From Chrysomallon squamiferum (lineage: Eukaryota > Mollusca > Gastropoda > Neomphalida > Peltospiridae): a DNA stretch of 64,000 nt. The DNA lies in assembly GCA_012295275.1 (NCBI GenBank), contig CM022670.1, positions 40,523,251-40,587,250 of the forward strand. The letters run 5' to 3'. The notes under the pieces were generated by a model. That model was not told the origin of the DNA. It did no database searches and saw only the letters and a list, made by a program, of their open reading frames with translations. The position numbers and the translations under genes were made by a program. Of this stretch, positions 43,581 through 55,368 are shown one piece after another (position 1 is the stretch's first letter; each line of letters starts with the position of its first letter).

Positions 43581-46038
43581 ATCGGTGTTAAGAGAGATAC
43601 GTTATCTTTGTCGTATTTTTAAAGTGAAATTGGTCATCAATCTTACGAGCTGGTCTCTATAGTTATATAAAGCTAAGGGGTTTGGGTTTAAATAAATTGC
43701 TGTGATAAAAAAAAAAAAAAAAAATGTAGTAAGATATTTGTATCTTACGTAATAATTTAAACCTATTTTTACGATTCTTTAATTTTGAAACATTTATATA
43801 TTTACTGTATTTATTTATTATTTTATTGTTTTAAAGACTGCTTTGATATAATGGCTGTATCACACTTGAGTCATTGTTCATGAATTATTCTGACACTGTT
43901 CAGAGTGTTTTTGTTTCAGTTTCGTTAGAAGACGATATTTTATAAAATTGGAATTAGTATGTGTTACTTACGTCCATGAAAAACAGTCAGAATAAAACGT
44001 TACGATAAAAGTGGAAGTAATGTAACAATAAATATTTTGTTTTATATAATTTAACAGATGTTATGAGATTACTGTTCTTACTTAAATTAGTTTATAAAGG
44101 AGTTGATAATAACTTGTTATAGACAAAATAGCACAAAACATCTTTTTAAATATTAAATCAGATATAGAGAAACTGGATTTTTATTAATAAAATAGTAAAA
44201 TGCTAAGGTTAAAAAACAACAAACAAATCACATTTGAATATACCATTGAAACTGCAATTTTATCTACCACGCTAGTATTTGGTTTTTTTCGCAAATTTAA
44301 ATCTTTGTCATAAAATCCCGTTCTGACCACGTTACAAAATATATCGATATCATCGAAAAAATTGCTTTAAGAAGAAAGAAGAATACACAAGAAATATGTG
44401 CATGTTTGAGTGCGCAAAGAGAAAAACAAGAAAGAAACTGAAAAACAAAATCAAGATTAATACGTGGGAAACAGAAATTGCAAATTGGTTGCTAAATAAG
44501 GTTCACGTTTAATTAGAGGACAGAATGATGGACAGAAACATCTGAACAGTGACGTTTCTCTCATGTTAGCTCTGTAAACATGTCCACAGTTTGAAACGTT
44601 ATTGTGTCTTGTGGAGGTCAGCCAGGTCACTCTTGGTCACTCGCTTACACTGCGTAGATTAAATGATTTTAGAATTGCTCCTTAACATACAATTAGTTTA
44701 AACTACTGAAGTCGTAGAAGTATAAGAAATATTATTTCTTTCTTTTTATATCAGCGATTTTGAGAGATTTTCTGTCATATTTTGTAATATCAAAATAAAT
44801 GCATATATCTAGAAGGAAAGACATTTTAAATATTATTGTTAAATTTGTTTGTGTTATAATATACATAATCACTTGTGTATTTTCTTACAGAATAATCGTT
44901 TATAATGCTCCACTGATTTTGAAATAATATAAAATGGATAAATACGTGTGTATTTAAATTTTAAGAATATCTTATAACAGCACTGCACAGTAAAAAATAA
45001 AATTAAACTAATTAAGCAAATATTTTAATAAATTCTCATTAGACTTTGTTTTGGTTGTGTTCCATTTTCAGAAAATAATGATAAATCCTGCAGTTATCAT
45101 CTGTATAGGATATTATTTTATTCGACTTCATAATTTTAAACAGATTTATATAATTATTTCGATCTAAAGTATTCATATTTCTTTTCTACGTGTTTTCACT
45201 TGTCATTTATAAACCTGAAGACACTACTTCATTCACATTATGGTTGTTTATTTATTTTTATTTTTTAATTTAATTTTTATTTATTTATTTTTTATACATA
45301 GAAGGTTACATAACTAATATGAATATAATAAATTTACGCGTTTGTCAATGAACTGACAAAATCGAAGAACAGAAGAAAAAAAAAACGAATGGCTAAATTG
45401 TCTAACTTTGTAATTAGAACAGACAGGAATATTTTTTTTTTTTTTTTTTTTTACACATTTGTCGTTAATCTGTGAGTGTAAATCGTTGAGATGAAGATTA
45501 GAGCAGTCACAGATGTAGTAACTCTGACTCTGAATTCGACTCTTTAAACAGTTCCCAAATTTAAAACAAAAAAAAACAAAAAACCTCTCCAGCGTGTGAT
45601 GTTCCTTCATCGATTCAGCAACAACAGAAGACATTAATTTTAATTTTTTTTTTTTTTTTTTTTTTTTTGTACTGTTCTCAACAAATCAATCAATAAGCAA
45701 TCAGTTTCTCAATTTCTCAGTTTTTAATATCAAAGACAGCTGTCTTAAAAATTGATCGTTTTTAGATTAAAAGAAAACTGACGTAAACCTCTATAGCACG
45801 ACAGTTTAAACCTAATGTTTGGTATATACAGGGTTCGGTCCTCGGTACCTCGATGTTTTAATTAAAAACAGAGACTTATAAATAGTTATCTTTCATCATG
45901 ACAGACGTGCTTGAACCTTCAGTGGAACTTAGTGTGTCTGAAAGTATATGAAAGTTACGCGATTGAGTGAAAGCAAGTGACTTTGTAAATATTTGTTGGA
46001 GTTAAACTAAGAGAATGTTCAGTATTGTACGGCGAAAA
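43581..46038. other. Intergenic, no gene seen
   Basis: AT-rich, with poly-A/T runs at 43707-43724, 45431-45452 and 45645-45668. No coding exon or recognisable RNA. Confidence 0.5.
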
Positions 46039-46057
46039 ATAAAATAAAAATAAAAAA

Positions 46058-46088
<31 letters not shown>

Positions 46089-46133
46089 ATATAAAAATGA
46101 AATAAAAATAAAATAAAATAAAATAAAATAAAA

Positions 46134-46168
<35 letters not shown>

Positions 46169-46225
46169 ATATAAAAATGAAATAAAAATGAAATAAAATA
46201 AATAAAATAAAATAAATAAATACAT
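46039..46225. repeat. (AAAT)/(AAATA) microsatellite block
   Basis: Alternating aaat and aaata units over about 185 bp. The poly-Phe/Leu/Ile frames on the minus strand are compositional. Confidence 0.95.
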
Positions 46226-46689
46226 AACAGAGTTGACGTAAAAACACAAAAACATACAATAATAATTAAAAGTCTGTAAATTTAGTTCATACTTTTTTCT
46301 GACAACACCAGAGAGAAAACTATAGTGTTTGCAGTGATGTTGTAACTAAAGAAAATCGGAGTTGTCTGAATATATCTTTTATTTTGGCAAATCGCTTGAG
46401 ATATTCAATCCTGACAATACCTCAATACTTACACTCATTGCACAATATCAGACACTTTGACAATTCCACTACATGAACTACATGTAAATAGTAATAATTT
46501 AATTTAATATTAATGAGAACATTTTAATGAAATAGCTGAGACAATATTTATTCTGAATCCAGTGGAAAAATACCTTCTCCATTAAAACATAGCCCCAAAC
46601 TAACAACATCTCAGCATAAAAAGGGTTGATAACTTATAAGGCTCTTTATTGTAAACAATCTTAAAACTGTCATAATTTAAATTCATATT

Positions 46690-47640
46690 CATGTATTTAC
46701 CAATAAATAATGACATTGTATTTTTCCAACTTAATTTTAAAATTATTATCAAAATATTTCTTAAACATTTTAATAGGAAACGCCATATTCTTTAAATAAA
46801 AATCTTGAACATTTTGCCCACCCAAAATTTTATTCCTAGTGATTGTTGAATAATTTATTAAAGGAATTTTCCCGTTCCACATAAATTTACAAGGCAACAT
46901 CTGAATTTCATTTTGTACCACTTTGGAATACTAATTGTATTAATCATATATCAAAGTCTAGATGTTAACAGAGTATTCTAAACTTGCGCTTTTTCATATA
47001 TAGTTAGTTTCCTTTGACTCAGTGCATTAATTATATTAATAATTAATCTAATTTACATAATGACTTATTTGGTCCTAAATAGATATTTAGTATTTTAACA
47101 CAGCTTTTATTTATTGATACCGCGATATTAAATGACACATTTTTCTTTTATAGTCTTACAAAGACTATCAACATTGGCCACTGAAGCCGGTATCATGGGA
47201 AAATTAACAGTGTTAAAAATAGACTCAAAAGGCTGAGCATAACAACCTTTTGACATAGTATTAGCAGCATTAAACAATTAAATTCATTTGTTATTCTAAT
47301 GCCATTAAAACAATGTCTGTTCTTAATTAAATTATTTAAGGATTCTGCAACATTAACATAAAACATCATTTAAACCAGATATTATTGTCTAACACCTTTA
47401 GTAGTATTAAAGAAAGGTTTTAATGTTCATTAATCTTGAAACAAATTATCGACTATTTTAATCCACGATATACATTTTTTTCAGAACAATTAATATGTAA
47501 CAGTATTAAATAGCTTTTGCAAGAATGTATCTTTTGTATTAGCTAGAAAATATTTCAAATAATAATTAATCACATTTCCATGCAAATGTATTTTAATTCG
47601 TTTTTATTAAAAGTGCCGAAACCATAGATTAAATGGAATC
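46690..47640 (-). mobile_element. Decayed non-LTR retrotransposon (LINE) reverse-transcriptase fragment
   Basis: Read on the minus strand, translated pieces keep the order of a LINE ORF2 with frameshifts and stops between them. A YGFGTF piece (about 47620) is followed by TTKGVRQ (about 47390-47408, the RT block normally followed by G-C/D-PLSP) and NVAESLNNLIK (about 47335). Next come LSQRKLTIYEKAQV (about 46985-47040) and finally the C-terminal module (46697-46921) with CKFMWNGKIP, GGQNVQDFYLKNMA and FKKYFDNNF. The composition resembles L1/Tx1-type elements. It is dead: many stops, and no endonuclease domain recognised. Confidence 0.75.
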
Positions 47641-48035
47641 TGAATGTTATAATAACAAAATAAGAAACTTACTATGGCAAGTTTGATGATATGGTTGATA
47701 CATTACTTCTGTAAACGTCACTGTCAGTATCAATGGAAACATATCTTCTTTTTTTTTTTTTTTTTTTTTTTATAAATATTATGCAATGTTTTACATTAAA
47801 CATATATGATATTCTTTGATTTCAACCTTAAAAAAAAATAAATAAATGAATGAATGAATAAATAAATAAGTAAATAAATAAAAAAATAAAAAGTAAATAA
47901 ATTAATTAATTAAACAAAATAATGATATTAAAAAATAATAACAATAAATAAAATAAAATAAAATAAAAAATAAAAGATAACATAAAAAGGATAATAAATC
48001 GCCTATCTCGCAAGGCTTAGCCACTGAAACTTCGC

Positions 48036-48091
<56 letters not shown>

Positions 48092-48556
48092 TTTAAAATT
48101 TTTAAAGTGAATACAAATTCATTAATAAATAAAAAATCTGACTATTATTCCTTTGCCTGGGATTGGATCAACGCAGACTCAATTCACCCAACAGTCAAAT
48201 ACAACTATAACACTATCAAAACTGATATTTAACTGTGAATAATAATTATGCAGTAGTAGTGATAACAACAACAACGACGACGACGACAACGACAATAATA
48301 ATAATAATATTAATAATAATAATACTGGGTGAATTTGTAGATAGTTCTATATCGTTTTTGAATAATATCGAAGAATAAAGGGACGTAACTCTGAAAATAC
48401 CAACTTTTGTACCATGTTTATTATCATCTTTAAGCTTTATTTTTCATATTGCATTATGAATTAGTGAAATACAGAATTAGGTCAGGTAATTAATTATATA
48501 TTTACAAGCTAAATTTGAATATCATATATGAATAAACATAGAGAAACTAGTTATTA
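47641..48556. other. Intergenic with microsatellites
   Basis: Poly-T at 47748-47770, AAAT-type repeats at 47828-47970, (AAT)n at 48037-48090 and degenerate ACG/ACA/AAT triplets at 48255-48325. No gene seen. Confidence 0.6.
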
Positions 48557-49002
48557 TTTATTTCAAACTAATCTGGCTATCTTCAAATGAAATTTAACAC
48601 TGGTGTTTTGTGTTCTGTACCTAAGGTGAACAGTCCCCCAGGACAGCTCATTTTCAAGTATGAGTAATCCCGTATTAGCCACACTGAGGTGGGGGTGTCA
48701 TCACTCACCAGGTGACTCACTGTCGCTGCATTTAAGGTACAGTTTATTCAAATAATAAAATGCACATTTAATAGTAATAATAATAGTTTACAATGGTGAG
48801 GAATAATTAATGTAGTTTTCATTTTGATTCAAAAGTATACGACACATAACTCAATAAAAATTATAATAAAATCTTACTACCTAGACTATTTCTAACGTTA
48901 GTGTTGTTAGTAATAAATTATTCGTAAATAAAACAAACACACTGTTGTGTTAAAATCGATTTTATTTCAGTTAATTGTTTACAGAAAATATTAAAAACAA
49001 AC
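48557..49002 (+). repeat. ~446-bp direct repeat, copy 1, with identical structured core
   Basis: Matches 53154-53600 in the same orientation. About 226 bp (48587-48812) are identical by eye, the rest about 95% similar. The core from ctgtacct (48615-48622) to aggtacag (48735-48742) is bounded by inverted repeats and is less AT-rich than its flanks. It includes a small hairpin gtcc-ccca-ggac. No coding frame. The nature of the repeat is unknown: solo LTR-like, SINE-like or segmental duplication. Confidence 0.9.
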
Positions 49003-49014
49003 CGAAAGTAGAAT

Positions 49015-49745
49015 TCTTCTTTCTTCTTCCTTTTCTTCTTTCTTCTTGTTCTTCTTTCTTCTTCCTTTTCTTCTTTTTTCTTGTTCTTCTTTCTTCTTGT
49101 TCTTCTTTCTTCATCCTTTTCTTCTTTTTTCTTGTTCTTCTTTCTTCTTCCTTTTCTTCTTTCTTCTTGTTCTTCTTTCTTCATCCTTTTCTTCTTTTTT
49201 CTTGTTCTTCTTTCTTCTTCCTTTTCTTCTTTCTTCTTGTTCTTCTTTCTTCTTCCTTTTCTTCTTTCTTCTTGTTCTTCTTTCTTCTTCCTTTTCTTCT
49301 TTTTTCTTGTTCTTCTTTCTTCTTCCTTTTCTTCTTTCTTCTTGTTCTTCTTTCTTCTTCTTCTTTTCTTCTTTTTCTTGTTCTTCTTTCTTCTTCTTTT
49401 TCTTCTTTTTCTTCATCCTTTTCTTCTTTTTCTTGTTCTTCTTTCTTCTTCCTTTTCTTCTTTTTTTGTTGTTCTTCTTTCTTCATCCTTTTCTTCTTTC
49501 TTCTTGTTCTTCTTTCTTCATCCTTTTCTTCTTTTTTCTTGTTCTTCTTTCTTCTTCCTTTTCTTCTTTCTTCTTGTTCTTCTTTCTTCATCCTTTTCTT
49601 CTTTCTTCTTGTTCTTCTTTCTTCTTCCTTTTCTTCTTTCTTCTTGTTCTTCTTCTTCTTTCTTCTTCTTTTCTTCTTTGTTTTTTTATTTTCTTCTTAT
49701 TCTTGCCTCTTCTTATCTTTTCTTTTCTTGTTTCCTCTTTTATCC
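49015..49745. repeat. 730-bp pyrimidine-rich tract (CTT-type minisatellite)
   Basis: Almost purely C and T on the plus strand, built of quasi-regular units of ttctttcttcttcc, ttttcttctttcttcttg and ttc, with occasional G and A. Because stops need purines, three long overlapping Phe/Leu/Ser frames appear on this strand and Lys/Glu/Arg frames on the other. I treat none as genes. Confidence 0.95.
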
Positions 49746-50221
49746 CTCTTGTTTTCTTTCTTTTTGTTTGTTTGTTTGTCTGTATGTTTGTGTATGTGTT
49801 TGTCTGTCTTTCTAACTTTTAACTATTCCTACTCTAAATCTCTACAAAAACTATTTGTTTTGTGTCGTACACTATTATAAATAATTATTCAAATTCAACA
49901 ATACATTAAATTTAGAAGCGTCAGCCGAAATTTTTGAATAATTTAAAAGTTAATTAAACTGGACGCTTATTTAGACGGTTCGCCAAAGTAATCTAGATCG
50001 GATTATCAAAGAATTTAATGCCCAGTTTGATAAATGCCAATTTCGAAAATTAATTTCCGATCAAGAACCATAGATTTATTTTTGGAATACCCGGTCACTG
50101 AATATTGATACCAAATTGACAAATGACCTGAAAAATAAATAAAACTAGAATTACATTTGAAGTACTCACCGACGATGTCCGATCTCAACAACATATTTCA
50201 AAATATTTTACAACGACCTTC

Positions 50222-50400
50222 CACTTACCTAGCAAACAGCGAGTGACGTCATTTCAATTGTTGACGTCATATTTATAGATTTCCGAACAAAGCGGAAGCA
50301 GACGACGTCGGAGATGTTCGTGAGACGCCATGTTGTTGCAACGATTACATTTACGTCATCATTACTATGTACGTACACGAACACACACACACACACACAC
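50222..50400 (-). promoter_or_regulatory. Promoter-like block with three CRE-type sites and a minus-strand donor
   Basis: Two perfect TGACGTCA sites at 50244-50251 and 50262-50269, plus TACGTCA at 50352-50358. On the minus strand an ATGGCG in good context (ATG near 50330) opens a 25-codon frame (MASHEHLRRRLLPL...), followed a few bases later by an ag|gtaagt donor near 50228. This could be a first exon and promoter of a minus-strand transcript whose other exons I could not find. Confidence 0.35.
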
Positions 50401-50410
50401 TGGCAGGCAC
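50370..50410. repeat. (CA)n microsatellite
   Basis: About ten CA units with degenerate continuation. Confidence 0.8.
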
Positions 50411-50899
50411 GCACACACGCAAACATACACCTTACAGACAGAGAGAGAAAAGAGATGTGAGATGCAGAGAAAAAGATAAATGTGTAAGTTTTATGTACTA
50501 GTATGAAAGAGTTTCTGTGTGTATGTTATTATAATTATACAAGATAAAACAGTTTTTGTATTTTTATAAGATTTACGACAAACACACAGACTCTCACAGG
50601 AAATCATACAGGTCTAATTCCTGGACATTTTAGTCATTATGCCTGACAATTTTGGACGTTAGGCTAAATTCCTAAACGTTTCAGTCATTAGACCAAGTGA
50701 CTAGTTAGACATATTGGCTGTAACATATACACTTTTTCTTTTCATGTTCTGTTGCAAGAGTTGCGACCGCTTGGGTTCGCGCCCGGGTTAAGCAAAAGTC
50801 AGACTTATTTACTGAGCGATTTTTATTCAACTTTTTGTCTTATTGTTTTATTATTATTATTATTTTTTTAATAACAACAAAACAACAAAAATTACAGTA

Positions 50900-50910
50900 A
50901 TAATAATAAT

Positions 50911-50960
<50 letters not shown>

Positions 50961-50996
50961 TAATAATAATAACAATAATAATAATAATAAGCACAC

Positions 50997-51040
<44 letters not shown>

Positions 51041-51042
51041 GG
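50900..51042. repeat. (AAT)n then (ATT)n microsatellites
   Basis: An AAT/ATA run up to about 50990 followed by an ATT run at 50997-51041. The two arms are complementary and could form a hairpin. Confidence 0.95.
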
Positions 51043-51680
51043 TGTCTTTGTACTATAGGTAAGCCTGTTATGTGCATGCGCATGTTTGCAATATCTATAT
51101 GCACGTTCGCGTGTATATGTTGTATGTTTTTACATATGTTTATGTGCATGCGCACACACACGTGTCTAACCTACATTTTTGGGGTCCTGAAGCTTCTCCA
51201 TTACAACATGAAATATAAATAAAAGGATGAAAGCACATTCAAACAACAAAAAACAGGAACCAAATCTTATTTAGTACTTTTAGTAGTCACGACTCTTGCT
51301 TTTAATTACAAACGTAATAGAAAGACTGAGTCAATGTAAAAAAAAAAAAATAATAATAAATTTTGGTTAAATTAAAATGAAATAAAAATGTAAAAAAAAA
51401 TGAAGAAAGAAAACGAACGTACTAAAACAAATTTAAAATTATTTTAAAAAAAACATTATTGTACTTTTGGAATTCTCATTTCAGCTGAGCTGCTTCCATT
51501 TCCCATCTTGTCTTTTACAAGTTTATTCTACGTACTCTGGTCATTTTGGTCTATTTTTGGTTTCCACTGCACACGAGTGATGCACGTGTAGATATATACT
51601 AGAACGAGGCTCTCATACAGCAGAAGAGGCTACTGATGTGAATATTTGAGTGTGCCATTGTCAATTTGCTCTGTCATCAC
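51042..51680. other. Intergenic, no gene seen
   Basis: Mixed AT-rich DNA with alternating GTGCATGCGCA-type purine/pyrimidine words near 51070-51160. No exon recognised. Confidence 0.5.
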
Positions 51681-51728
<48 letters not shown>

Positions 51729-51729
51729 G

Positions 51730-51764
<35 letters not shown>

Positions 51765-51812
51765 TTATTTTATTATTATCTTTTATTATTATTATTATTA
51801 TTTTATTTCTGT
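51681..51812. repeat. (ATT)n microsatellite
   Basis: ATT units interrupted by tatt and ttttattt spacers over about 130 bp. Confidence 0.95.
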
Positions 51813-52792
51813 TATCTTTCGTGTTATAATGATTAATTTTCTTAAAATACCTTCCATCTTTAAACAGACAGTGTTCAGAGTTTAATGGACAATCAACAGA
51901 ACCAACTGACATCCTTTACAAATCACCAGTGAGTGATGTTTAAAAGCAGACATAGCCAAAGTGTAATAGTACATTGGAATTTTGACATTAGTTAATGCTA
52001 ACTTAGATTTTTTTTTATCATTTATTTAGTGTTAAATTATAGGCTAGTGAAGAGTTATTGTCAAGTGTTCCTTTTTTTCTTCGGTTCATGTACATCACTT
52101 GTTGAACTCGGAAATTCTGTGTTTAAGAATAATCAAATTTTCTGGAGGGCAACGCTAAAAAAAAAAAAAAAAAAAAAAATTCATGCTTTTCAAAATCCAT
52201 AAAATCGATCATTTGTCAGTATATATACATTATATCTTAATAAAACACTTAAAATTAATATTAATTTATCATGCAACCATTAACAAGTCTTCTTAATGTT
52301 TTCATTGTTATTGTTATCAATAAACAAAATTTATTACAATGTCCCTTTGTACCTAGATATTAAGTATAAAACGATATAAAATGTACCGTCAAACATTAAT
52401 GCCATGATTATTAGTTGTAAGATACGGGACATAACTCGGGGTCAGTTTTCTATTTTAGGCAGTAAGAGTTGTCCTTTCGAGGCGCTTATTCCTTCGTATC
52501 ATCAGTCAGTTAAATATTATTAAACGAACGTGTGTACAGTATATACATGTTCGTACATACAAACCACAATATTAGTTATTGTATTTTTATGCTTGTTCGT
52601 TCATTTACGGTTATAAAAACGGTGTGCGATATCCATAACGATCTTTTATTTATTATTATTATCTTTTTTTTTTTTTTTTTTTAAAGAAGAGAATTTCACA
52701 CAGATAAGGCACGTGCGTATTCACGCACAAACATAAACCAAAATAATGTTAAATATTGTCTGCAATGTTGGAACTAATATGCATTTTATTTT
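51813..52792. other. Intergenic, no gene seen
   Basis: AT-rich; poly-A at 52158-52179 and poly-T at 52665-52682. No supportable coding or RNA feature. Confidence 0.5.
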
Positions 52793-52820
52793 CTTATTTA
52801 TTTATTTATTTATATATTTT

Positions 52821-52856
<36 letters not shown>

Positions 52857-52915
52857 CTTTCTTATTTATTTATATTTTATTTTATTTATTTATTTATTTA
52901 TTAGTTTTACCTTAT
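52793..52915. repeat. (ATTT)n microsatellite
   Basis: Tandem attt units with few interruptions, ending just before a consensus-like acceptor ttatcttttcag at about 52930. Confidence 0.95.
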
Positions 52916-53153
52916 TTTTTATCTTTTCAGATGATGTGTTCAGCATATTTCACGGATGGATGGAAACAATGCGAAATAACTGTCACTGGAAAATGTGGGA
53001 AGATAAAACCAAACTTTTAGAATAATGTAAGACAGAACTATTTTCAGAATAAATAAAGAAAATATGTATAAAAAAATTAAGAAAGAAAATTAAAAAATAT
53101 GAAAATTGTAAAACTTGAAAAGGTTCGTTATTTTATCATTATATCTTTTGTTG

Positions 53154-53600
53154 TTTATTTTAAACTAATTTAGATATTTTCATATGAAATTTAACACTGG
53201 TGTTTTGTGTTCTGTACCTAAGGTGAACAGTCCCCCAGGACAGCTCATTTTCAAGTATGAGTAATCCCGTATTAGCCACACTGAGGTGGGGGTGTCATCA
53301 CTCACCAGGTGACTCACTGTCGCTGCATTTAAGGTACAGTTTATTCAAATAATAAAATGCACATTTAATAGTAATAATAATAGTTTACAATGGTGAGGAA
53401 TAATTAATGCAGTTTTGATTTTGATTCAGTAGTATACGACACATAACTCAATAAAAATTATAATAAAAACTTACTACCTAGACTATTTCTAATGTTAGTG
53501 TTTGTTAGTAATAAATTATTCGTAAATAAAACAAACACACTGTTGTGTTAAAATCGATTTTATTTCAATTAATTGTTTACAGAAAATATTAAAAACAAAC
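53154..53600 (+). repeat. ~446-bp direct repeat, copy 2
   Basis: Counterpart of 48557-49002, offset 4597-4598 bp. The inverted-repeat-bounded core lies at about 53212-53339. The right end passes directly into a tandem repeat built from its own last about 70 bases, while copy 1 passes into the pyrimidine tract. Confidence 0.9.
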
Positions 53601-53875
53601 AACAAACACCATAATTTTAAAAAATCATATTTATATCATTTAACATTTAATAATTTACAGAAAATAGTAAAAACAAACACATTAACGTTAAAAATCATTT
53701 TATTTCATTTAATAATAAATTGTTTACAGAAAATAGTAAAAGAAACAACAAAATGGTTTTAAAAATCGTTTTTATTTCATATTTAATGTTTACAGTAAAT
53801 AGTTAAAACAAACGACAGAATAGGTTTAAAACGCATTTTTATTTCATTTCATTTCATCTAAAGTGTACAAAAGTG
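53536..53875. repeat. 66-78-bp degenerate tandem repeat extending direct-repeat copy 2
   Basis: The motif aaaatcgattttatttca followed by tttacagaaaatattaaaaa recurs with tttacag at 53576, 53654, 53723 and 53789, and a weaker fifth unit. Only the first unit has a counterpart at copy 1. Confidence 0.8.
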
Positions 53876-54729
53876 TTAGTAGTGTTAGTAATAGAAACAA
53901 AAACAATTAGGAAGAAAGGCAAGACACTTTTGGTAAAAGCTGTAAGAACATTACGAACTTCCAAAAAATCGGTCAACATAGAGATCGTTGAAGAACTTTA
54001 TTAACTATTAACTACGCAGTCTAAAATGCTGTCATGTAATCTTCAAAACATTACCAGTTGGTTTCTATGTTTTGACGAACTCGGGTCGATGGGATAGTGT
54101 GAATTCAACTTCAAGACAACCTGGACAGAAAAAGCGCCCAAGAAAGGCGAAGATAAGATATATATAAGGTAATAACTATAACCCTGCTCTTAGTACTTTA
54201 CGAAAATTTATTAAAACAGCAGTTTTTCTTTAAAATCATCATTAAAATAAACTTTGTTTTTCCCGCTGATAATTGTTGACGGAAATGAATATCGGATGTT
54301 TGTAAATGACATGCGCGTTTGTAGGAGTTGATATCCTGTTCTGTTTTGATGTGATGTGGAAGTTATTAATTGTAACAGTAGGCATAATTTACTAAGTCAG
54401 TCAGCTCTTCAAGTCAAGGTGGTGGGTCTTGAATAATTTAAATTATTGGTGGGTATCTCGTGCTAAACGAGTTATAGAGTTCTTGATTGTTCTATATCTT
54501 ACACAGGAAACGAACAACATCGGCTGCTAGTCAGACTGCGATCTAGTAAAAGTAATATTAATAAAAGTCTGCATTTTATGACCTAATTGATTTTAAAACA
54601 ATTTTAAATCACCCTGTATTATGCTTGTACCTTATATTTATTCCGACGAAATTATAGATTTATTTAGTTATGCTTGTTTATTCTTGAATTTATCCGTTCT
54701 ATTTTTATAGGAGACAGATTCACATCATC
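53876..54729 (+). promoter_or_regulatory. AP-1 mu 5' region
   Basis: An acceptor (tttttatag) ends at 54710, 19 nt before the ATG, so the first coding exon begins in 5' UTR at 54711 and at least one untranslated exon lies upstream. A possible donor is ataag|gtaata near 54169, after a less AT-rich stretch at 54060-54165. I see no distinct core promoter motif. Confidence 0.4.
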
Positions 54730-55326
54730 ATGTCGGCTTCAGCCATATATCTTCTTGACGTTAAGGGCAAGGTATTTATTAAATAATAAATGTTCATATC
54801 AATATTTATTATTTTATTGCTTGAAATATGATTTAAAAGTTTAGAAATATCATTCAAGAGATAATATTTTAATTATGAGGTAATGTCAACATAATTACTA
54901 AAAATTATACCCCCATATTATTGTAACAATCAGCTGTCTTATTTGTTTCTAAATGTCTAAATCAACTAAATAGTAATAAATAATTAAAAAGAAAACACTT
55001 GTTATATTAAACAACCAGTTACTTATGTAGATGTATTTTTTAATATATTTAATCAGGTCCTTATCAGTCGTAACTATCGAGGTGACATTGACATGTCAGT
55101 GATTGACAAGTTTATGACGCTGGTGATGGACAGGGAAGAAGAAGGCAATGTTTCTCCTATCATTCAACACGACACCATTGCCTATATTTTCATCAAATAC
55201 AACAATCTCTATTTAGTGGCAATCTCAAAGAAGAACTCCAATGTTGCTCTTATGTTTTCCTTTCTTCACAAATTAGTACAGGTATTTCTTTAGTAATTGC
55301 ACAGAATTGTGTTATTGTATTTTAAA

Positions 55327-55368
<42 letters not shown>

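Noticed and set aside
45314-45634. 106-codon minus-strand frame
   Set aside because: Contains poly-Lys from a T-run and no family signature; no codon bias or conserved splice context.
48975-49880. Three overlapping plus-strand frames of 244-301 codons and Lys/Glu/Arg frames on the minus strand
   Set aside because: They exist only because the pyrimidine-rich tract cannot form stop codons. Composition is Phe/Leu/Ser repeats with no domain.
48557-53600. Direct repeats as LTRs of an intact retrotransposon
   Set aside because: No gag/pol motifs, primer-binding site or TG...CA termini seen; the interior is low-complexity DNA.
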